Positions 27,610-30,611 of a DNA stretch of 30,611 nucleotides are shown one piece after another. Made by a program: the position numbers and the translations under genes. The stretch's first letter is position 1, and each line of letters opens with the position of its first letter. The DNA comes from Oehlia diaphana (Eukaryota; Glomeromycota; Glomeromycetes; Glomerales; Glomeraceae), in assembly GCA_003833135.1 (NCBI GenBank), contig QZLH01000057.1, positions 142,675-173,285 of the forward strand, written 5' to 3'. Below the pieces are notes generated by a model that saw only the letters and a list, made by a program, of their open reading frames with translations, did no database searches and was not told where the DNA came from.

Positions 27610-29010
27610 ATGTGGGAGGATTCCTTAGAACGTGATTTAGGCATTTTTGTTAATAATCATGAGTATAGCGATATAGAAATCTTGTGTAAAGATGATGAGA
27701 AATTATATGGTTATAAACCAATTTTAACAGGAAGATCCGCAGTATTTAATAAATTACTTTGTTCTGATGAGACGAAAGCAATTTATGAAAAGCAAATTTT
27801 TTTTCCATTGATCAATTCTTCTGAAATGAAGATTATATTACAATATATTTGTACGGAAACAATTCAAGAAGAATCTTTAATTAAGGATAATATAATAGAA
27901 ATTTATTCTGCTGCGAATTATTTTCAATTATCGAAACTTATGGAAATTATTATGAAGATTATTAAGATTACTTTTGAAAAGAATCGTTCAACTAATTATT
28001 TGCCAGAATTATTATCTAAATTGATGGATAAAACACTACAATTATCAGAAGAAGAAGAAAACCTTTTAAATTTATTAGTCGAAAAAGTTGCCACAATTCC
28101 GTTAAATGATATTGAATTTGGTCGACTATCTATTAAAGCACTTAAGTGCTTACTTTTACATACGCATGAAAAAGAAATTCCTTTCGTAACACCAGAATAT
28201 GAAGTTTTTCGGTACAGTGCTATTCTGGCGGCAAAACAAGTTTCTAATGATGCATATAAAACTCTCATGGAACAGTTGCCTACTTTAAAACAAATAAAGA
28301 ACTCAGTTCAAGTGGAAAATAAAGTTATTCCTGATAATCAAGAAGTTGTTAAAGAATTAGAGCCATGTATTGAATATATCGACTTTAGGAGAATCAAATC
28401 TCAAATTGATATAATTGAGCCGTTAAAAATCATTTCAAATGAAATGATTCAACGTATAAATGGAGAATTGGGTAATTCAGATTATTCAGATTTAAATAAT
28501 ATTCGAGGAATACCAATTTATAGAATCAGCGATGATATTTCTTGGGATGAGTCAGCATGTGGATCAAATCTTATTATTAAGGAAAATGGAAAAGTAATAT
28601 CTGCGTTGAATAATGTTTGTTCTTCACATACAAATGTCAGAGTTAATATGATATTAGAAACTAAAAGTATTTTTGAATGGGATGTTATTATTGAGGAAGC
28701 GTCTTCTTATACTTGGGTTGGAGTATGTGCATCAGAAAATTTTGATTATGAAAGCTTTGCAGGATTTCAACCCACCGGTTGGGTATTAGGTTCTAATGGT
28801 GATTGTTATAATTCTAAAAATTGTGCAGTAAATTATTGTCCACCATTTGGAAATGACACAAAAATTACAGTTCATTTAGATATGAACAAAAGAACTTGTG
28901 CTTTTACCGTCAATAATATAAAGTATCCGGAGGTATCAAAATGGAATAATTTACCATCAAAACTTTATCCTGTAGTATCATTATATTCCTCTGGTCGATG
29001 TCGAATTTAG
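27610..29010 (+). CDS. BTB-BACK-SPRY domain protein, 466 aa, paralogue of the gene at 10277
   Basis: Likely CUL3-type ubiquitin-ligase adaptor, by family inference. It starts MWEDSLERDLGIFVNNHEYS; this is the first ATG after a purine-rich leader. BTB spans about 16-122 (DIEILCKDDEKLYGYKPILT, INSSEMKIILQYICTETIQ). The BACK-like linker spans about 130-285, with LPELLSKLMDK and ATIPLNDIEFGRLSIKALKC. SPRY is about 317-466, with FEWDVIIEEASSYTWVGV, GWVLGSNGDCYNSKNCAVNY, ITVHLDMNKRTCAFTVNNIK and PVVSLYSSGRCRI. Shared blocks with the first copy include PEYEVxRYxxILAAK, YIDFRRI and IIEPLKIIS. Here the SPRY keeps its Trp and full loop but ends right after GRCRI, lacking the EEFW tail of the paralogue. 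The frame is intact and intronless. Confidence 0.9.
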   Translation: MWEDSLERDLGIFVNNHEYSDIEILCKDDEKLYGYKPILTGRSAVFNKLLCSDETKAIYEKQIFFPLINSSEMKIILQYICTETIQEESLIKDNIIEIYSAANYFQLSKLMEIIMKIIKITFEKNRSTNYLPELLSKLMDKTLQLSEEEENLLNLLVEKVATIPLNDIEFGRLSIKALKCLLLHTHEKEIPFVTPEYEVFRYSAILAAKQVSNDAYKTLMEQLPTLKQIKNSVQVENKVIPDNQEVVKELEPCIEYIDFRRIKSQIDIIEPLKIISNEMIQRINGELGNSDYSDLNNIRGIPIYRISDDISWDESACGSNLIIKENGKVISALNNVCSSHTNVRVNMILETKSIFEWDVIIEEASSYTWVGVCASENFDYESFAGFQPTGWVLGSNGDCYNSKNCAVNYCPPFGNDTKITVHLDMNKRTCAFTVNNIKYPEVSKWNNLPSKLYPVVSLYSSGRCRI

Positions 29011-29331
29011 TCTTGTTGAATTTTATATTATTAGAATTATAGTATTAACGTTCAATCGCATGTATAAAAAATTTTTTCTGCTAAAATGTTAAATATAAAG
29101 ACGAATGTTTTTAGATTAGTATCACAGAATAATTAATATTCTTTATTTCAAATCTAATATTTTGTATCTCATTGATTAGATAATTCACATTTAGTTATAT
29201 AAATAAATGAATATTGATTATCATTCAATGTAGTAGTTTTTTTTTGTATTTTTATTAAATCTACATGTTACTAACAAGATATATGTAAAAAAATATACAT
29301 AATTTTTATAATTAATTTTATATACAGTATA

Positions 29332-29394
29332 TGTCGGTGTAACGTTAGTATTGCCTTGTCGGTGAAATGATTGTCGGTGAAGTAATTGTCGGTG
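29332..29394. repeat. TGTCGGTG short repeats
   Basis: TGTCGGTG starts at 29332, 29357, 29372 and 29387, the last three exactly 15 bp apart. The - strand translation gives HRQ repeats in a 63-codon frame (29221-29412) that is not otherwise supported. The surrounding interval 29011-30216 is AT-rich 3' flank with no other gene seen, and a short (TA)n at 29660-29672. Confidence 0.7.
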
Positions 29395-30216
29395 AGTTAA
29401 ACGCGATTCCATTCAATCAATTATATATTTACTGGGCAAACAGTCATATGACTTTATTTTTATTAATTTTAAAATCGAAGGTAATTACAAGATCGAACAA
29501 ATTTAAACAATAAAATAAGAAAATTATAACAAAAATAAAAAAAGAGTAGCTTCATGACTCATGTACAAATAAAGAAATCTAAACGAAAAATAAATTTAAG
29601 TAAAGAAAACTAAACTATTACAGAGCCACATACCCCAATTTTACCTGAAGGCCAGTGTGAATATATATATATATTTACGAAAATATCTATTTGTTATTTA
29701 TTATGTAAAATATATTTAAATATTAATTTTAAATTCCATTTTTTGTATCATTATTTCATATTTTGTATCTAATTTCATTATAATGTTGAAAGTGTCTACT
29801 CTAAAAATATTGAAAATTATATTAATAATAATATTTATATAAAAGTAATTTTTAGTTAAAAAATGATTTTGCAACATTTTTTTAATTTTTTGAAATATTA
29901 AGTTGGGAGTACTTTTTTATAGTCAAATAAAGTATATCATAAAATTCGTCCATCGAACCAATTTTCCCCTCTGGCCAAATTTGCCGATTGAACGATAAAA
30001 TAATATTAATATATAATACAATAGATAATAATAAATAATTTATCTATATATATAAAAAATATAAGAAAATCATGATAAGTAAAAAATTCTTTCTTTACAT
30101 TCACCAGAATTAAGCCACGGATTTACATGATCAAAAATCAAGTACATTTTAATTAAATGAAGACTTTTGTAGTAATTATTCTCTTTTTCATAATATAATT
30201 TTGGGAAAATGCCATG

Positions 30217-30462
30217 TTAGGATAATGTCTTTGGGATATATTTTTGTCGTGATAATACCATATCATTAAATCGTGAATGGCAGATGATGGACGTTATTCC
30301 GAAAATCACTTTATCCCAATAGCTGAAAGTAATTATGCAATATTTGAAATTCTTTCATTCCTTATAATGGTCTATAGAGTAAGAATTCTTTCTTCTCCTT
30401 GCTTATTGGATTAGGGATGCTATTTCAAGAACATTTTCATCTGATCCAGTTTCATCTTCATC
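30217..30462 (-). pseudogene. broken coding fragment, possibly hAT transposase C-terminal region
   Basis: On the - strand from 30462 one register reads DEDETGSDENVLEIASLIQ, TAA, more sequence with a TGA, then YCIITFSYWDKVIFGI and MVLSRQKYIPKTLS to TAA at 30217. A second register contains SIPNPISKEKKEFLLYRPL and GMKEFQILHNYFQLLG. An acidic stretch, then E-x-x-x-Y/F-L-x-x-P, then a YW/WW and a later L/S-rich helix recalls the C-terminal dimerisation region of hAT transposases. The resemblance is weak and needs at least two frameshifts, so only 'coding debris' is firm. Confidence 0.3.
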
Positions 30463-30611
30463 TCTTTACAAATTAATTTAATAATATTCTATTGACATTG
30501 GAATATGTTTATTATTTATTTATTTATTTTATTACTAAAAGAGTAGTAGAATCAAGACTAATACAAATAAAAGAAGATAGAAAATTAATGAAAATATCTA
30601 AAATCTAGTAT
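30463..30611. repeat. window edge with (TTTA)n
   Basis: TTTA units occur at about 30510-30530. The sequence is cut by the window end. No gene seen. Confidence 0.6.

Noticed and set aside
27996..28268. 90-codon - strand frame inside the second BTB gene
   Set aside because: Antisense shadow of a well-supported gene with conserved domains. The same holds for the 61-codon + frame at 22699-22884 inside the F-box gene.

Overview
The window looks like nuclear DNA of an arbuscular mycorrhizal fungus, most likely Rhizophagus or a close relative (Glomeromycotina). This is inference from four things. The DNA is very AT-rich, with low gene density and many poly-A/T tracts and microsatellites. The clear genes belong to families that are strongly expanded in those genomes: two BTB-BACK-SPRY proteins, one F-box protein and one MATA-type HMG-box protein. 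Exon-like blocks are bounded by GT...AG signals. The spaces between genes are filled with small inverted-repeat elements and gene debris. No operon, ribosome-binding site, CRISPR array or convincing tRNA/rRNA was seen.

Layout. 1-313 is a complete small TIR element. 314-3650 is AT-rich sequence with a degenerate minisatellite (812-1110), a broken coding fragment (1720-1967) and a 57-bp direct repeat pair. 3650-5610 is a nested block of tandem repeats: a ~53-bp unit, a 101-bp unit and a ~275-bp unit, with one frameshifted coding fragment inside. 5950-6890 has three short coding-like frames. 7050-8770 holds three small inverted-repeat element remnants and a GCCGAAAC word cluster. 9411-9776 is a GC-elevated patch with short coding-like frames. 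The first BTB-BACK-SPRY gene is at 10277-11665 (+), and the HMG-box gene with an octapeptide repeat tail is at 12267-13079 (-).

13.5-18.1 kb is a graveyard. It holds two broken coding regions on the + strand, one with motifs that recall serine beta-lactamase-family proteins. It also holds a ~346-bp repeat in inverted orientation (15043-15388 and 17787-18133) around a decayed multi-exon gene on the - strand. 18.25-21.3 kb has a GGTC/AAGACC word array, an exon-like block, GC-rich hairpins, a Pro/Thr-rich decayed gene split over direct repeats, and a 193-residue frame related to the last block of the 15.4-17.4 kb pseudogene. The F-box gene is at 21641-23200 (-). 24-26.4 kb has a TTGATCAATC-rich TIR element, an AACCGA-rich element, a candidate terminal exon and a small membrane-protein-like frame with a strong hairpin at its 3' end. 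The second BTB-BACK-SPRY gene is at 27610-29010 (+). A broken, possibly hAT-transposase-derived fragment lies near the right edge.

Function. The BTB and F-box proteins are the kinds of substrate-receptor subunit that plug into CUL3- and SCF-type ubiquitin ligases. The HMG-box protein is a likely DNA-binding regulator. Nothing shows that these genes act in one pathway. The strongest internal patterns are the two BTB-BACK-SPRY paralogues in the same orientation, and a class of small elements whose bodies are built from iterated short words.
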